Of a stretch of DNA of 64,000 nt, positions 53,044-63,109 are shown in pieces. The position numbers and the translations under genes were made by a program. The first letter of the stretch is position 1, and each line of letters begins with the position of its first letter. Source of the stretch: Jiella soli (GTDB lineage: Bacteria; Pseudomonadota; Alphaproteobacteria; Rhizobiales; Rhizobiaceae); contig NZ_JAJAVB010000035.1 in assembly GCF_020615385.1 (NCBI RefSeq), positions 1-64,000 on the forward strand, read 5' to 3'. The notes beneath the pieces are model-generated. The model ran no database searches. It was not told the origin of the DNA and was given only the letters and a program-made list of their open reading frames with translations.

Positions 53044-55335
53044 TCAGCCGCCGAAGATCCGGCGGAACAGCGATTGATCGCTTTCGCGGCCCCCCTGGAC
53101 CCGGCCTTCGACGGTCACGCCGGGCGGTGGCGCGCGATCGAAGGCTCGGCCCCCCTGTTGCGGAATGCGCCGCGGCGGCAGTTCGCCGGCGCGCTGATAA
53201 TAGCCATTGTCGTTCGGATCCGCGGATCCGTAGAAGCCGTCGTCGCTGTAGCCGTCTTCGGTGGGAAGGCTGGAATCCGCGGTCAGCGGCTGCTGCGGCT
53301 CGCCGATCCGATAGTCGCCCGGCAGCGGCACCGGCGTCGTGTCCGTGTGCGCGGCGGTCATGAACTTGTTCCACGCCTCGGCCGGCAGCGAACCGCCGGT
53401 GACGCGCTTCATCTTGGCGCCATTGTCGTTGCCCAGCCAGACGCCGGTGGTCATGTCGGCCGTGTAGCCGACGAACCAGGCGTCCTTGAAGTCCTGCGTG
53501 GTGCCGGTCTTGCCGGCGGCCTGCCAGCCATCCAGCGCGGCGCGGCGCCCGGTGCCGCCGCTGACGACCTTGGACAGCATGGCATTCATCATGCCGACGA
53601 TCTCCGGCGACAGCACCGTCGGGGGAACCTCGGCGCCGCGCTCCCACAGGACCTTGCCGGTCGTGGTCGTCACCCGGTTTACGAGATGCGGCGTGACCTG
53701 GTAGCCGCCATTGGAAAATGTCGCGTAGGCGCCGGTGATTTCGAGCAGCGAAACCTCCGACGTGCCGAGCGCGATCGAGGCGTTGTTCTCCATCGTCGAC
53801 TTGATGCCGAGGCGCTTGGCCGTATCGATGACCGCCGGCGGCCCGACGACGTCGGCGAGCTTGGCGGCGATCGTGTTCAGCGAATGCTGCAGCGCGTAGG
53901 CCAGCGTCACCGGCCCACGATAGTCCCGCTCGTAATTTTCAGGCGACCAGTTGCCGATCCTCACCGGACCGTCGACCATCACCGATTCCGGCCGGTAGCC
54001 CTTTTCCATGGCGGTCGCGTAGACGAAGGGCTTGAACGCCGAACCCGGCTGGCGCCGCGCGTCGACCGCCCGGTCGAACTGGCTCTCGGCATAGTCGCGC
54101 CCGCCGACGAGGGCGCGGATCGCCCCGGTTCCGTCGAGGGCGACGAGCGCTCCCTGACTGACATTCTGCTTGGCGCCGTCGATCGTGCCGCGGATCACCT
54201 TCTCGGCGGCCTTTTCGAGCGACAGGTCGATGGTCGTCTCGACCACGACGTCCTGCTTGACGTCCCCGACGAGGCTCTTGAGGTCGCGCATGACGAGATC
54301 GGCAGCATAGTTCTCGGCACCGGTCCAGTAGCTCTTGGCCTTGGTCGCCTTCTGCGCCTTGGCCGCCTCGTAGTCGGCCTCGGAAATGACGTTCTCCTCG
54401 CGCATGGCCGCGAGCACGACCTCGGCTCTCGCCTTGGCGGCCTGGGGATCGCGTGCGGGCGACAGCCGCGAGGGCGCCTTGAGGAGCCCGGCGAGCAGCG
54501 CCGCCTGGGCCAGCGTCACGTCCTTCGCCGACTCGTTGAAGTAGCGCCGCGCGGCCGCTTCCACGCCGGTGGCCCCCGATCCGAAATAGACCCGGTTGAG
54601 GTACATTTCGAGGATCTGGTCCTTGGTGAACTTGTGCTCCAGCCAGAGCGCCAGGATCGCTTCCTGGATCTTGCGCTCCATGGTCTGCTCGGGATTGAGG
54701 AAGATGTTCTTGGCGAGCTGCTGGGTGAGCGTGGACCCGCCCTCCACGGTCTCGCCTGCCGCCATGTTCTTCACGAAGGCGCGCACGATGCCGATCGGGT
54801 CGACGCCCCAGTGCTCGTAGAAGCGCCTGTCCTCGATCGCCACGACCGCCTGCGGGATATAGGGCGACATCTCGTCGAGCGAGACGGCCGCGCCGCCGGT
54901 GACGCCGCGATTGGCGAGAAGGTCTCCGCCGACGGAGACGATCTTCACGTTCGGCGGCCGGTCCGGAATCTTCCAGGCCTCCTGCGGCAGCCTGACCGCA
55001 AAATAGCCGACGATCGCCGCCGTCGCGAGGGCGCCCCAAAGGCCGACGCCGAGACCAAGCCGGAAGAGATGGCCGAGGAAGCTGCGCTTCCTGCGGCGAC
55101 CGCCCCGCCCCGAGCCGCCATCCGATCCGCCGGAGCCGGAGCGCCTTGCCGAGCCGCGGCTCGCCGCCGCCGGCTTAGCCGCCTTCGTGGAACTGCGCTT
55201 TGCCGGCTTCTTGCGGCGCTGGTCGTTGGCCGCCGTCGGCACGGCCCGATCGTCGGCGCTGACGCGAAGTTCGTCGCCGTCGTCCCGCGCGGTCTCGAAG
55301 CTGGGTTCGATGCGCTCGCACCCTCTCGCCGCCAT
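53044..55335 (-). CDS. Class A penicillin-binding protein (PBP1a family)
   Basis: A bifunctional murein glycosyltransferase-transpeptidase of 763 residues. A basic, disordered cytoplasmic lead (RRKKPAKRSSTKAAK and GRGGRRRKRS) precedes one TM (LFRLGLGVGLWGALATAAIV). The glycosyltransferase domain shows AVVAIEDRRFYEHWGVDPIG with the catalytic Glu and EGGSTLTQQLAKNIFLNPE. The transpeptidase has S-x-x-K in RQPGSAFKPF, S-x-N in HSLNTIA and KTGT in QAAGKTGTTQDF. The C-terminus is Gly/Pro-rich and disordered. The ATG at 55335 is used because codons further up look non-coding; the precise start is uncertain in the low-complexity lead. Confidence 0.93.
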   Translation of the reverse strand: MAARGCERIEPSFETARDDGDELRVSADDRAVPTAANDQRRKKPAKRSSTKAAKPAAASRGSARRSGSGGSDGGSGRGGRRRKRSFLGHLFRLGLGVGLWGALATAAIVGYFAVRLPQEAWKIPDRPPNVKIVSVGGDLLANRGVTGGAAVSLDEMSPYIPQAVVAIEDRRFYEHWGVDPIGIVRAFVKNMAAGETVEGGSTLTQQLAKNIFLNPEQTMERKIQEAILALWLEHKFTKDQILEMYLNRVYFGSGATGVEAAARRYFNESAKDVTLAQAALLAGLLKAPSRLSPARDPQAAKARAEVVLAAMREENVISEADYEAAKAQKATKAKSYWTGAENYAADLVMRDLKSLVGDVKQDVVVETTIDLSLEKAAEKVIRGTIDGAKQNVSQGALVALDGTGAIRALVGGRDYAESQFDRAVDARRQPGSAFKPFVYATAMEKGYRPESVMVDGPVRIGNWSPENYERDYRGPVTLAYALQHSLNTIAAKLADVVGPPAVIDTAKRLGIKSTMENNASIALGTSEVSLLEITGAYATFSNGGYQVTPHLVNRVTTTTGKVLWERGAEVPPTVLSPEIVGMMNAMLSKVVSGGTGRRAALDGWQAAGKTGTTQDFKDAWFVGYTADMTTGVWLGNDNGAKMKRVTGGSLPAEAWNKFMTAAHTDTTPVPLPGDYRIGEPQQPLTADSSLPTEDGYSDDGFYGSADPNDNGYYQRAGELPPRRIPQQGGRAFDRAPPPGVTVEGRVQGGRESDQSLFRRIFGG

Positions 55336-55693
55336 CAACTGCCTTCCGTCTTCGCCAGTCGGCGAGGCGCTCCGCGCTTCACGCGGCCCCACCCCCAACA
55401 TCATCCCCTCGTCGCCCGCGACGCAGCGCGGACGCATTCGGACGACCCCTCGTCCTCTGAACGCCGGTCGGAAACGGATCCGCAGCGGCGCCTATCTTCG
55501 GTTTGACGCTAACGTTCTAAATGCGGCGATTTAACGGGCCCTTAAGGATCTTGCCGCGGCCCTGGCGGCCGCCAGAGGGACGGGGCGACTGGATACGGAC
55601 GGCCCGAGCCTAGATGGCTGCGAGAACGCGCGAAGAGCGCCGGCGAAAAGGCCGCCGACCCCCGCGGCCCGCCCAACGAACAGGAGCATCGCG
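55336..55693. other. Divergent intergenic region
   Basis: About 360 bases between the PBP and SDR genes. A short AT-rich patch (55500-55545) is the likely promoter zone. No coding frame or known RNA is recognised; the far left may belong to an N-terminal extension of the PBP. Confidence 0.4.
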
Positions 55694-56491
55694 ATGAAGA
55701 TCGATCTCGACGGCAAGACGGCAGTGGTCACCGGCTCGACCGGCGGCATCGGACTGGCGGCCGCCATCGGCCTTGCCGGAGCCGGCGCGGCGGTCATCCT
55801 CAACGGCCGCGACGAGGACCGGGTCGAAGCCGCCGTGAGGACGCTGCTCGAGGCAGTTCCCGGCGCCGATGTCGCGGGGATCCCGGCCGACCTCTCCACC
55901 GCCGAGGGCTGCGACAAGCTCGCCGGAGAGCTTCCGAACACCGACATCCTCGTCAACAATGTCGGCATCTTCGGCCCGAAGCCGTTCTTCGAGATCGACG
56001 ACGCGACCTGGGAGCGGTTCTTCCAGCTGAACGTGATGTCGGGGGTCCGGCTGTCGCGGGCCTACATGAAGGGCATGATGGAGCGCGGCTGGGGCCGGGT
56101 GGTCTTCATCTCATCGGAATCGGCGCTCAACATCCCGGCCGACATGATCCATTACGGCTTCACCAAGACGGCCCTGCTGTCGCTGTCGCGCGGCCTCGCC
56201 AAGCTTGCGAGCGGTTCGGGCGTCACCGTCAATTCGGTCCTGCCCGGGCCGACCATGTCGGAAGGCGTCGGCGAGATGCTGAAGGAGATGGCCGCGGAGA
56301 AGGGTCTCACGGTCGAGGAGGCCGGCGTGGAGTTCGTCAAATCCGAGCGGCCGAGTTCGATCATCCAGCGACCCGCGACAACCCAGGAAGTCGCCAACAT
56401 GATCGTCTATGTCTGCTCGAAGGAAGCCTCGGCGACGAGCGGCGGCGCCCTCAGGGTTGACGGCGGCGTCGTCGATTCGATCGTGCCTTAA
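55694..56491 (+). CDS. Short-chain dehydrogenase/reductase
   Basis: A 265-residue classical SDR. TAVVTGSTGGIGLAAAIGLA carries T-G-x-x-x-G-I-G, then ADLSTAEG, ILVNNVGIFGP (N-N-x-G), VVFISSESALNIP with the catalytic Ser, and IHYGFTKTALLSLSRGLAKL with Y-x-x-x-K. NSVLPGPTMSEGVGEML follows. All catalytic residues are present. GAGCATCGCG precedes the ATG. It stands alone between the PBP and MipA genes. Cofactor type and substrate cannot be set; an Asn-Gly-Arg after beta-2 (ILNGRDEDR) favours NADPH. Confidence 0.9.
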   Translation: MKIDLDGKTAVVTGSTGGIGLAAAIGLAGAGAAVILNGRDEDRVEAAVRTLLEAVPGADVAGIPADLSTAEGCDKLAGELPNTDILVNNVGIFGPKPFFEIDDATWERFFQLNVMSGVRLSRAYMKGMMERGWGRVVFISSESALNIPADMIHYGFTKTALLSLSRGLAKLASGSGVTVNSVLPGPTMSEGVGEMLKEMAAEKGLTVEEAGVEFVKSERPSSIIQRPATTQEVANMIVYVCSKEASATSGGALRVDGGVVDSIVP

Positions 56492-56587
56492 GTGCCTGCG
56501 GAAAAGGGCCCGCCCGGCGAGGCGCAGCCGGGCGCCTCTGGAGGCCGCCGCGCTCGACGCGGCGGCGGGCGCGTTCAGCAGCTAAGA

Positions 56588-57418
56588 TCAGAACAGGTCG
56601 AGCGAGAAGCGCTTCGACAGGCCGAGGCCGAAATAATACTGGTTGGCGTCGCCGGCCTTGACGATCGGCGAATCCTTGGCGTCGCCGACGAGCCGGTCAT
56701 AGGTGCCTTCGGCGGTGATGAAGTAGTCGGTGAAGATCTCGTAGCGCGCCTCGGCCTCGAGGCCGACGCTCTTGAAGCCGCCCGAAGGGCTGTAGGGCGC
56801 AAGCCGGCCGCCGGTATTGACCGATTCCCGGACGCTGACGCCGAAATAGGTGTCCATGTACTCGCTGGAGGCAAGCGAGACCGTCGGGCCGAACTTCAGC
56901 GTGAGCTTCTCGGTCGGACGGGCAATGGCGCGGGCGCCGAATTCACCGACAAAGCCCTCGCCGCCGCCGAAGGCGTAGCGGACATCGCCGTAGACATCGG
57001 CATATTCCCACTCGTAGCTCGCCTTGAGGCCGACCTCGTAGGACGGGTCGATGTCGTCGAGCCCCTTCAGCGTCGCATAGTCGGAGGAATCGCGCTTCGG
57101 CTGGTAATTGAAGGAGGGACCGATCGAGAAGCCGAGCCCGTCCGGCCCGCCGAAGGAGCCGATCCCCGGCAGGTTGACATATTCGACCGAGAAGATCGCC
57201 GACGGCGCGATCTGGTAGTCTTCCGACCCCAGATATTCCGGCTGCACGATGCCCTGAATCCCGAGTTCGAAGACGAAATCGGCGCCGGCATAGTCGACCG
57301 TTGCTTCGGTCGCGGGCGCCGGCGCCGTCTCGTAGGGACCGACCACGTCCGCTGCATGGGCGCCAAGCGTCGTGCCGAAGAGAAGCGCGAGCGCGAAACC
57401 GCCGGTGCGAATGGTCAT
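56588..57418 (-). CDS. MipA/OmpV family outer-membrane protein
   Basis: A 276-residue protein with a Sec signal peptide (TGGFALALLFGTTLGAHA, cut before ADV). The mature chain is a series of amphipathic beta strands: FVFELGIQGIVQPEYLGSED, FSIGPSFNYQPKRDSSD, YEVGLKASYEWEYADVYGDV, LKFGPTVSLASSEYMDTYFG and a final strand QYYFGLGLSKRFSLDLF ending in Phe as barrels do. This is the MipA (MltA-interacting)/OmpV barrel. The ATG at 57418 fits the signal peptide. Confidence 0.9.
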   Translation of the reverse strand: MTIRTGGFALALLFGTTLGAHAADVVGPYETAPAPATEATVDYAGADFVFELGIQGIVQPEYLGSEDYQIAPSAIFSVEYVNLPGIGSFGGPDGLGFSIGPSFNYQPKRDSSDYATLKGLDDIDPSYEVGLKASYEWEYADVYGDVRYAFGGGEGFVGEFGARAIARPTEKLTLKFGPTVSLASSEYMDTYFGVSVRESVNTGGRLAPYSPSGGFKSVGLEAEARYEIFTDYFITAEGTYDRLVGDAKDSPIVKAGDANQYYFGLGLSKRFSLDLF

Positions 57419-57975
57419 GTCCTGATACTCCAGCCTGGACACATGCCTCTTTTCGAACGCTCGAAGCGTCGCCTCGCGGCGCGCCCCGACGGGCATGTTG
57501 TGGGAGAATGAGTGCCGCGAACCCCGGCCGAACGCAATTCACACAGCAAGCGAAAAGCGCCGCCGCAAGATCATTCGAAACAAGGCGTTGCAGGAGAGGC
57601 ACAGGGCGCGCCGGAGCGCCCGCGCAGCCGCGTTGCCGCCCGGCGTTGCGGCTGGCACGATCGCGGGACGAAGCGGGGCATCCTGACGCGCGAACGCAAG
57701 AAGGGCGCGGCGATCCCCCGATAGCCGCGCCCTTCCAGCAGTCCCCCGCTCCTCTTTCGAGGTTCGGTCATCCCCACACCGCAAATCGGCCTATCGCATG
57801 ATCGTGACCAAAAATCGGTCAGTCGTCGCGAATTCGTGGCCTTTTTCAGTGTCCCCTTCGAAATTCAAACTAGAGGCAGTTCGTTAAGACAACGTTAATA
57901 GATCCGGCAGCTTGCGCAGGGCTGACAGGGCGGGCCCTGCCCTTGCCCGGCACATGCCCTGCTCCGCGCTGACGC
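57419..57975. other. Intergenic region with a long hairpin
   Basis: About 560 bases between mipA and the dipeptidase gene, both minus. AAGGGCGCGGC (57701-57711) and GCCGCGCCCTT (57724-57734) form a perfect 11-bp stem, without a T run. It may end the dipeptidase transcript. The stretch 57800-57900 is AT-rich and non-coding. A small RNA is possible but not shown. Confidence 0.45.
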
Positions 57976-59367
57976 TCAGCGCCGCTCGCCGAGGGCTGCG
58001 AGAATGCGCGCCCAGGAGCGCTGGCCCTTGTGAAAGGAGGTCATCTCGTACTTCTCGTTCGGCGAGTGGATGGCGTCGTCGCCGAGGCCGAAGCCGACGA
58101 GCAGCGATTCCATGCCGAGCCGGTCCTTGAACTCGCCGACCACCGGAATCGAGCCGCCCATGCCGATCATCACCGCCGGCTTCGGCCATTCCTCGGAGAG
58201 GGCGGTTCGGGCGGCGGCGAGATAGGGCGAGTCGAAGGCCAGCTGGATCGCCGGCGAGCCGCCATGCGGGTGGAATTCCGCCTTGCAGTCTGCCGGCAGA
58301 CGCTCGTTCACGAAGGCGCGGAAGGCGGCGCGGATCTTGTCCGGGTCCTGGCCGGCGACGAGGCGGAACGAGATCTTGGCGAAGGCTTCGGCAGCAATCA
58401 CCGTCTTGAAGCCCTTGCCGGTATAGCCGCCGGATATGCCGTTGAACTCTGCCGTCGGGCGCGACCAGAGCTGCTCGAGGACCGAGCGGTCCTGTTCGCC
58501 GGAGGGAACCGAGAGGCCGACCTCGCCGAGGAATTCCGCCTCCGAGAAGCCGAGATCGTCCCAGATCCGCCTCACCTCCTCGGGGAGTTCGGGAATGCCG
58601 TCGTAGAAGCCGGGAATGGTGACGCGGCCGTTGTCGTCGTGGATCTCGGCGAGGATCTTCGAAAGCACCCGCACCGGGTTCGCCGCCGCGCCGCCGTAAT
58701 AGCCCGAATGGAGGTCGCGGCTCGCGGCCTTGATCACCACTTCCTCGCCGACGAGCCCGCGCAGGCTGGTGGCGATCGCCGGCGTCTCGCGGTCCCACAT
58801 ATTGGTGTCGCAGACCAGCGCGATGTCGGCCGACAGCTCGCCGCGGTTTGCGTCGAGGAAGGGGATCAGAGATTCCGAGCCGGACTCCTCCTCGCCCTCC
58901 AGGAAGATGGTGACCTTGCAGGGCAGCCCGCCGGTCTCCGCGATATAGGCCCGACACGCCTCGACGAAGGTCATCAGCTGGCCCTTGTCGTCGGCCGAGC
59001 CCCTGGCGACGATCCGCTTCGAGCCGTCCGGCATGGTCTTCACCTCCGGCTCGAATGGGCCGGTGTGCCACTCGTCGAGAGGATCAACGGGCTGCACGTC
59101 GTAATGACCGTAGAAGAGGACGTGAGGCGCACCCTCGGGCCCGTCACGGTGGGCGACGACCATCGGATGGCCCGGCGTGTCGCGCACCGACGCCGTAAAG
59201 CCGATCGCCGAAAGATCCCCCGCAAGGTATTCGGCCGCCCGCCGGCAGTCGGCCGCATAGGCGGGGTCGGTCGAGATCGACGGGATCTTCAGGAGATCGT
59301 TCAGCCGGCCGACCGAGCGGTCGAGATTGAGATCGAGGCAGGCGAGGACGCTGTCGAGATTGGCCAT
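57976..59367 (-). CDS. M20 family dipeptidase
   Basis: A zinc peptidase of 463 residues in the M20/M25/M40 family (carnosinase-like). VLFYGHYDVQPVDPLDEW supplies the first His and Asp ligands, ARGSADDKGQLMTFVEACRA the bridging Asp, and IFLEGEEESGSESLIPFLDA the catalytic and metal Glu pair. AIHSPNEKYEM near the end provides the last His. The dimerisation lid lies between (about 200-320). All ligands are in place. The ATG at 59367 starts the family sequence MANLDSVLACLD; an in-frame upstream frame is not similar. It probably splits cytosolic dipeptides. Confidence 0.92.
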   Translation of the reverse strand: MANLDSVLACLDLNLDRSVGRLNDLLKIPSISTDPAYAADCRRAAEYLAGDLSAIGFTASVRDTPGHPMVVAHRDGPEGAPHVLFYGHYDVQPVDPLDEWHTGPFEPEVKTMPDGSKRIVARGSADDKGQLMTFVEACRAYIAETGGLPCKVTIFLEGEEESGSESLIPFLDANRGELSADIALVCDTNMWDRETPAIATSLRGLVGEEVVIKAASRDLHSGYYGGAAANPVRVLSKILAEIHDDNGRVTIPGFYDGIPELPEEVRRIWDDLGFSEAEFLGEVGLSVPSGEQDRSVLEQLWSRPTAEFNGISGGYTGKGFKTVIAAEAFAKISFRLVAGQDPDKIRAAFRAFVNERLPADCKAEFHPHGGSPAIQLAFDSPYLAAARTALSEEWPKPAVMIGMGGSIPVVGEFKDRLGMESLLVGFGLGDDAIHSPNEKYEMTSFHKGQRSWARILAALGERR

Positions 59368-59980
59368 GGGACGCTTTCCGCTGAGGCCGGGAGCGATGCC
59401 GCGGCCGGAAGGGAATCGGCGGCTGGAAAGACGCCGCCCGTTTCCGCCCATGGGTAGCGGAGCCCGGGCGGTCTGATCAAGCGGCAGGCCGGGCGATTTC
59501 GACGCCTTGCCGGCGGCGAGGAGCGCGACAAATCCAGTGCGAGAGATGGGATGGAAGTCTGGAAATGCAGAGAGAGCCGCCACGGCCTGGAGGGGGATTC
59601 GCCGTAACGACTCTCTCGCTTTCTAGCGGCAATGGTCCCGGAGAGGGGGAAGAGGACCGATCGCCTGAATTCGGCTCTAAAGCGGGGGACGTGCCTTGGC
59701 CGAACACGACGCCAGTGGCGCCGTCACGACCAAGATGCGACTCGGCGGGCCGGAAATCAAGCCGAACGCATGCGCGCGCGGTCACATAGGTGTGATTAAA
59801 TCATAAACATTTGGACAGAAACATGATGAGTGCACTGCATGCAAGACCCCGGGCGCGATTTTCGGCAGGAAATCTTCGCCCTGTGTCCATCGTGCCACCG
59901 GCTCCGGCTCCAGAAGGCGACGCGCGCCCGCACGGCTCGGGCCGATGGACTCCGGCAGGGCCGCAAGCTACCACCGCCCC
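59368..59980. other. Long divergent intergenic region before polA
   Basis: About 610 bases without a convincing gene. It must hold the promoters for the dipeptidase and polA. Short open frames near 59565-59789 translate to Pro/Gly-rich text typical of dispersed intergenic repeats. A second copy is not seen in the window. The stretch 59787-59830 is AT-rich. Confidence 0.4.
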
Positions 59981-62920
59981 ATGAACAAAGGCGATCACCT
60001 CTTTCTCGTTGATGGCTCAGCCTACATCTTCCGGGCCTATCACGCGCTGCCGCCGCTGACCCGCAAGTCCGACGGGCTGCCCGTCGGCGCCGTCTCCGGC
60101 TTCTGCAACATGCTTTGGAAACTCGTCGAGGAAGCACGCGACACCTCGGTCGGCGTCGCGCCGACGCATTTCGCGGTGATCTTCGACCATTCCTCGACGA
60201 CGTTCCGCAATGCGCTCTACGCCGACTACAAGGCCAACCGGACGGCACCGCCCGAAGATCTCGTCCCGCAATTCTCGCTGATCCGCGAGGCCGTTCGCGC
60301 CTTCGACCTCGCCTGCATCGAGAAGCAGGGATTTGAGGCCGACGATCTGATCGCGACCTATACGCGCCAGGCGGTAGCGGCCGGCGGCGACGTCACCATC
60401 GTGTCCTCGGACAAGGACCTGATGCAGCTCGTCGGGCCCGGCGTCATCCTCTACGACCAGATGAAGGACAAGCGTCTCGGCCCGGAGGAAGTGAAGGAGA
60501 AGTTCGGCGTCTATCCGGACAAGATGATCGACCTTCAGGCCCTGGTCGGCGACACCTCCGACAACGTGCCGGGTGTGCCGGGCATAGGGCCGAAGACGGC
60601 GGCCCAGCTCCTCACCGAATATGGCGATCTCGAAACGCTGCTTTCGCGGGCCTCCGAGATCAAGCAGGCCAAGCGCCGCGAGAACCTCATCCAGTTCGCC
60701 GAGCAGGCGCGGCTGTCGAAGACCCTCGTGACGCTGGATTGCGAGACGCCGCTGGATGTCGCACTCGACGATCTCTTCATCCACGAGCCGGACGGAGAAA
60801 AGCTGATCGCCTTCCTGAAGGCGATGGAGTTCACCACCCTCACCCGCCGCGTCGCCGCCCAGCTCGGCACCGAGGCCTCCGACGTGGAGGCCGCAAGCCT
60901 TTCCGTGGAGGGTCCGGCACGCGGTCCGGACCTCGATCCCGCCACCGCCTCGGCCGCCGCTTCGTCGACCGAGGCCGGGGAGGCGGCACTGCCGCTGCGG
61001 CCGAAGGCACTGGTCGAAAACCGCAGGGCGGCGGTCGCCGCGCTGCCATTCGATCACTCCGGCTACGAGACGATCCGCGACACCGAGACGCTGAGGGCCT
61101 GGATGGAGGAGGCGCGCGAAGCCGGGATCCTCGCCTTCGACACCGAGACGAATTCGCTGTCGGCGATGACCGGCGAACTCGTCGGCGTCTCCTTCGCGAC
61201 GCGTCCGGGGCGCGCGGCCTATGTGCCGCTCGCCCATGTCCCGCCCTCCGGCGACGCCGACCTTCTCTCGGACAAGGCGGCGGCCGAGGACGAGGTCGGG
61301 CCGCAGATCCCGATGGACGAGGCGCTGGCGATCCTGAAGCCGGTGCTTCAGGACGCCTCGGTCCTGAAGATCGGGCAGAACTTCAAATACGACTATCTCG
61401 TCATGCTGCGCCACGCGATCACCGTGGAGCCCTTCGACGACACCATGCTGATCTCCTATGCGCTGGACGCCTCGTCCTCGCTCGAGGGCCATGGCATGGA
61501 CGAGTTGTCCGAGCGCTTCCTCGGTCACAAGCCGATCGCCTACAAGGATCTTTGCGGCTCGGGCAAAGGCGCCAAGCCGATCGCCTCCTGCGCCATTGAG
61601 AAGGTGACCGAATACGCGGCCGAGGACGCCGACGTGACGCTGCGGCTCTGGCAGGTGCTCAAGCCGCGACTGGCAGCGGAAGGCCTCGCCTCCGTCTACG
61701 AGCGGCTGGAGCGGCCGCTGGTGCCAGTGCTCGCGCGGATGGAGCATCGCGGCATCAAGACTGACCGTCAGATCCTGTCGCGCCTGTCCGGCCGCTTCGC
61801 CCAGAAACAAGCCGGGCTCGAGGCCGAGATCGCCGAGATGGCCGGCGAGGAGTTCAATCCCGGCTCGCCCAAGCAGCTCGGCGAGATCCTGTTCGGCAAG
61901 CTCGGCCTTCCCGGCGGCAAGAAGACCAAGACCGGCCAGTGGTCGACCGATGTCCGCGTCCTGGAGGAACTCGCCGCGGAGGGACACGAACTGCCGCGCC
62001 GGGTTGTCGACTGGCGCCAGCTCACCAAGCTGAAGGGCACCTATACCGACGCGCTGCCGGCCTATCTGGATTCCGAGGGCCGGATCCACACCTCCTACTC
62101 GATGGCGTCCACCACCACCGGCCGCCTCTCCTCCTCCGAGCCGAACCTCCAGAACATCCCGGTGCGCACCGAGGAAGGCCGGGCGATTCGCACCGCCTTC
62201 GTCGCTCCGCAAGGCACGAAGCTCGTCTCGGCCGACTACAGCCAGATCGAGCTCCGCATCCTCGCCCATGTCGCCGACATCCCGCAGCTGAAGGCGGCCT
62301 TCCAGGAAGGTCTCGACATTCACGCCATGACAGCGTCGGAAATGTTCGGCGTCCCGGTGGAGGGCATGCCGGGCGAGGTGCGGCGCCGCGCCAAGGCGAT
62401 CAATTTCGGCATCGTCTACGGCATCTCGGCCTTCGGCCTCGCCAACCAGCTGTCGATCCCGCGTGAGGAAGCGGGCGCCTACATCAAGCGCTATTTCGAG
62501 CGCTTCCCCGGCATCCGCGACTACATGAACGCCACCAAGGCGTTCTGTAAGGAGCACGGCTATGTCGAGACGCTGTTCGGCCGCCGCGCGCATTATCCGG
62601 ACATCTCTCACGCCAACGCCTCTGTGCGCGCGGCCGTCGAGCGCGCCGCGATCAACGCGCCGATCCAGGGCACGGCCGCCGACATCATCCGCCGCGCGAT
62701 GATCCGGATGGAGACCGCCCTCATCGCGGCCGGGCTGTCGGCGAGGATGCTCCTGCAGGTCCATGACGAACTTGTGTTCGAGGTGCCGGATGAGGAGGTT
62801 GAGGCGAGCCTGCCGGTGATCCGCGAGGTGATGGAGGGCGCAGCATCCCCGCGCGTCTCGCTATCGGTGCCGCTGGAGGTGGAAGCCAAGGCCGCCGACA
62901 ACTGGGAAGAAGCTCACTGA
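59981..62920 (+). CDS. polA: DNA polymerase I
   Basis: PolA fills gaps and removes RNA primers. The 979 residues hold a 5'-3' exonuclease (1-310, HLFLVDGSAYIFRAYHALPP and EADDLIATYTRQA), a 3'-5' exonuclease (about 370-570) and the polymerase. AFDTETNSLSAM near residue 386 keeps the D-x-E pair, so proofreading should be active; many bacteria outside this group have lost it. Polymerase motifs A (VSADYSQIELRILAH), B (RRRAKAINFGIVYGIS) and C (LQVHDELVFEV) are complete. The ATG at 59981 is chosen because the exonuclease begins MNKGDHLFLVDG; the earlier in-frame ATG at 59945 adds 12 residues. Confidence 0.97.
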   Translation: MNKGDHLFLVDGSAYIFRAYHALPPLTRKSDGLPVGAVSGFCNMLWKLVEEARDTSVGVAPTHFAVIFDHSSTTFRNALYADYKANRTAPPEDLVPQFSLIREAVRAFDLACIEKQGFEADDLIATYTRQAVAAGGDVTIVSSDKDLMQLVGPGVILYDQMKDKRLGPEEVKEKFGVYPDKMIDLQALVGDTSDNVPGVPGIGPKTAAQLLTEYGDLETLLSRASEIKQAKRRENLIQFAEQARLSKTLVTLDCETPLDVALDDLFIHEPDGEKLIAFLKAMEFTTLTRRVAAQLGTEASDVEAASLSVEGPARGPDLDPATASAAASSTEAGEAALPLRPKALVENRRAAVAALPFDHSGYETIRDTETLRAWMEEAREAGILAFDTETNSLSAMTGELVGVSFATRPGRAAYVPLAHVPPSGDADLLSDKAAAEDEVGPQIPMDEALAILKPVLQDASVLKIGQNFKYDYLVMLRHAITVEPFDDTMLISYALDASSSLEGHGMDELSERFLGHKPIAYKDLCGSGKGAKPIASCAIEKVTEYAAEDADVTLRLWQVLKPRLAAEGLASVYERLERPLVPVLARMEHRGIKTDRQILSRLSGRFAQKQAGLEAEIAEMAGEEFNPGSPKQLGEILFGKLGLPGGKKTKTGQWSTDVRVLEELAAEGHELPRRVVDWRQLTKLKGTYTDALPAYLDSEGRIHTSYSMASTTTGRLSSSEPNLQNIPVRTEEGRAIRTAFVAPQGTKLVSADYSQIELRILAHVADIPQLKAAFQEGLDIHAMTASEMFGVPVEGMPGEVRRRAKAINFGIVYGISAFGLANQLSIPREEAGAYIKRYFERFPGIRDYMNATKAFCKEHGYVETLFGRRAHYPDISHANASVRAAVERAAINAPIQGTAADIIRRAMIRMETALIAAGLSARMLLQVHDELVFEVPDEEVEASLPVIREVMEGAASPRVSLSVPLEVEAKAADNWEEAH

Positions 62921-63015
62921 CCAGGCGCGGTTACCCGGCGACATACGGTCGCGCGACCGAAGGTCTTGAATTCATGCAAGCCTTCATGATCTTTCCGATC
63001 GGTCTGTTGTGTGCT

Positions 63016-63085
63016 GTGGTGCACCACGACGCACGCGGACGATGTATCAGGCGTGTTCGAATCGCATGATCCGCCCCGAGCGGAT
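63016..63085. promoter_or_regulatory. Palindromes upstream of the LOV kinase gene
   Basis: GTGGTGCACCAC (63016-63027) is a perfect 12-bp palindrome. ATCCGC (63069-63074) and GCGGAT (63080-63085) form a second inverted repeat. Both lie between polA and the LOV kinase start. They could be operators or a weak terminator of polA; no factor can be named. Confidence 0.3.
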
Positions 63086-63109
63086 CTGTCGGCGGGTACA
63101 GGGGACGGA

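Noticed and set aside
60017-62764. A 915-codon minus frame opposite polA
   Set aside because: Antisense shadow; all polymerase motifs are on the plus strand.
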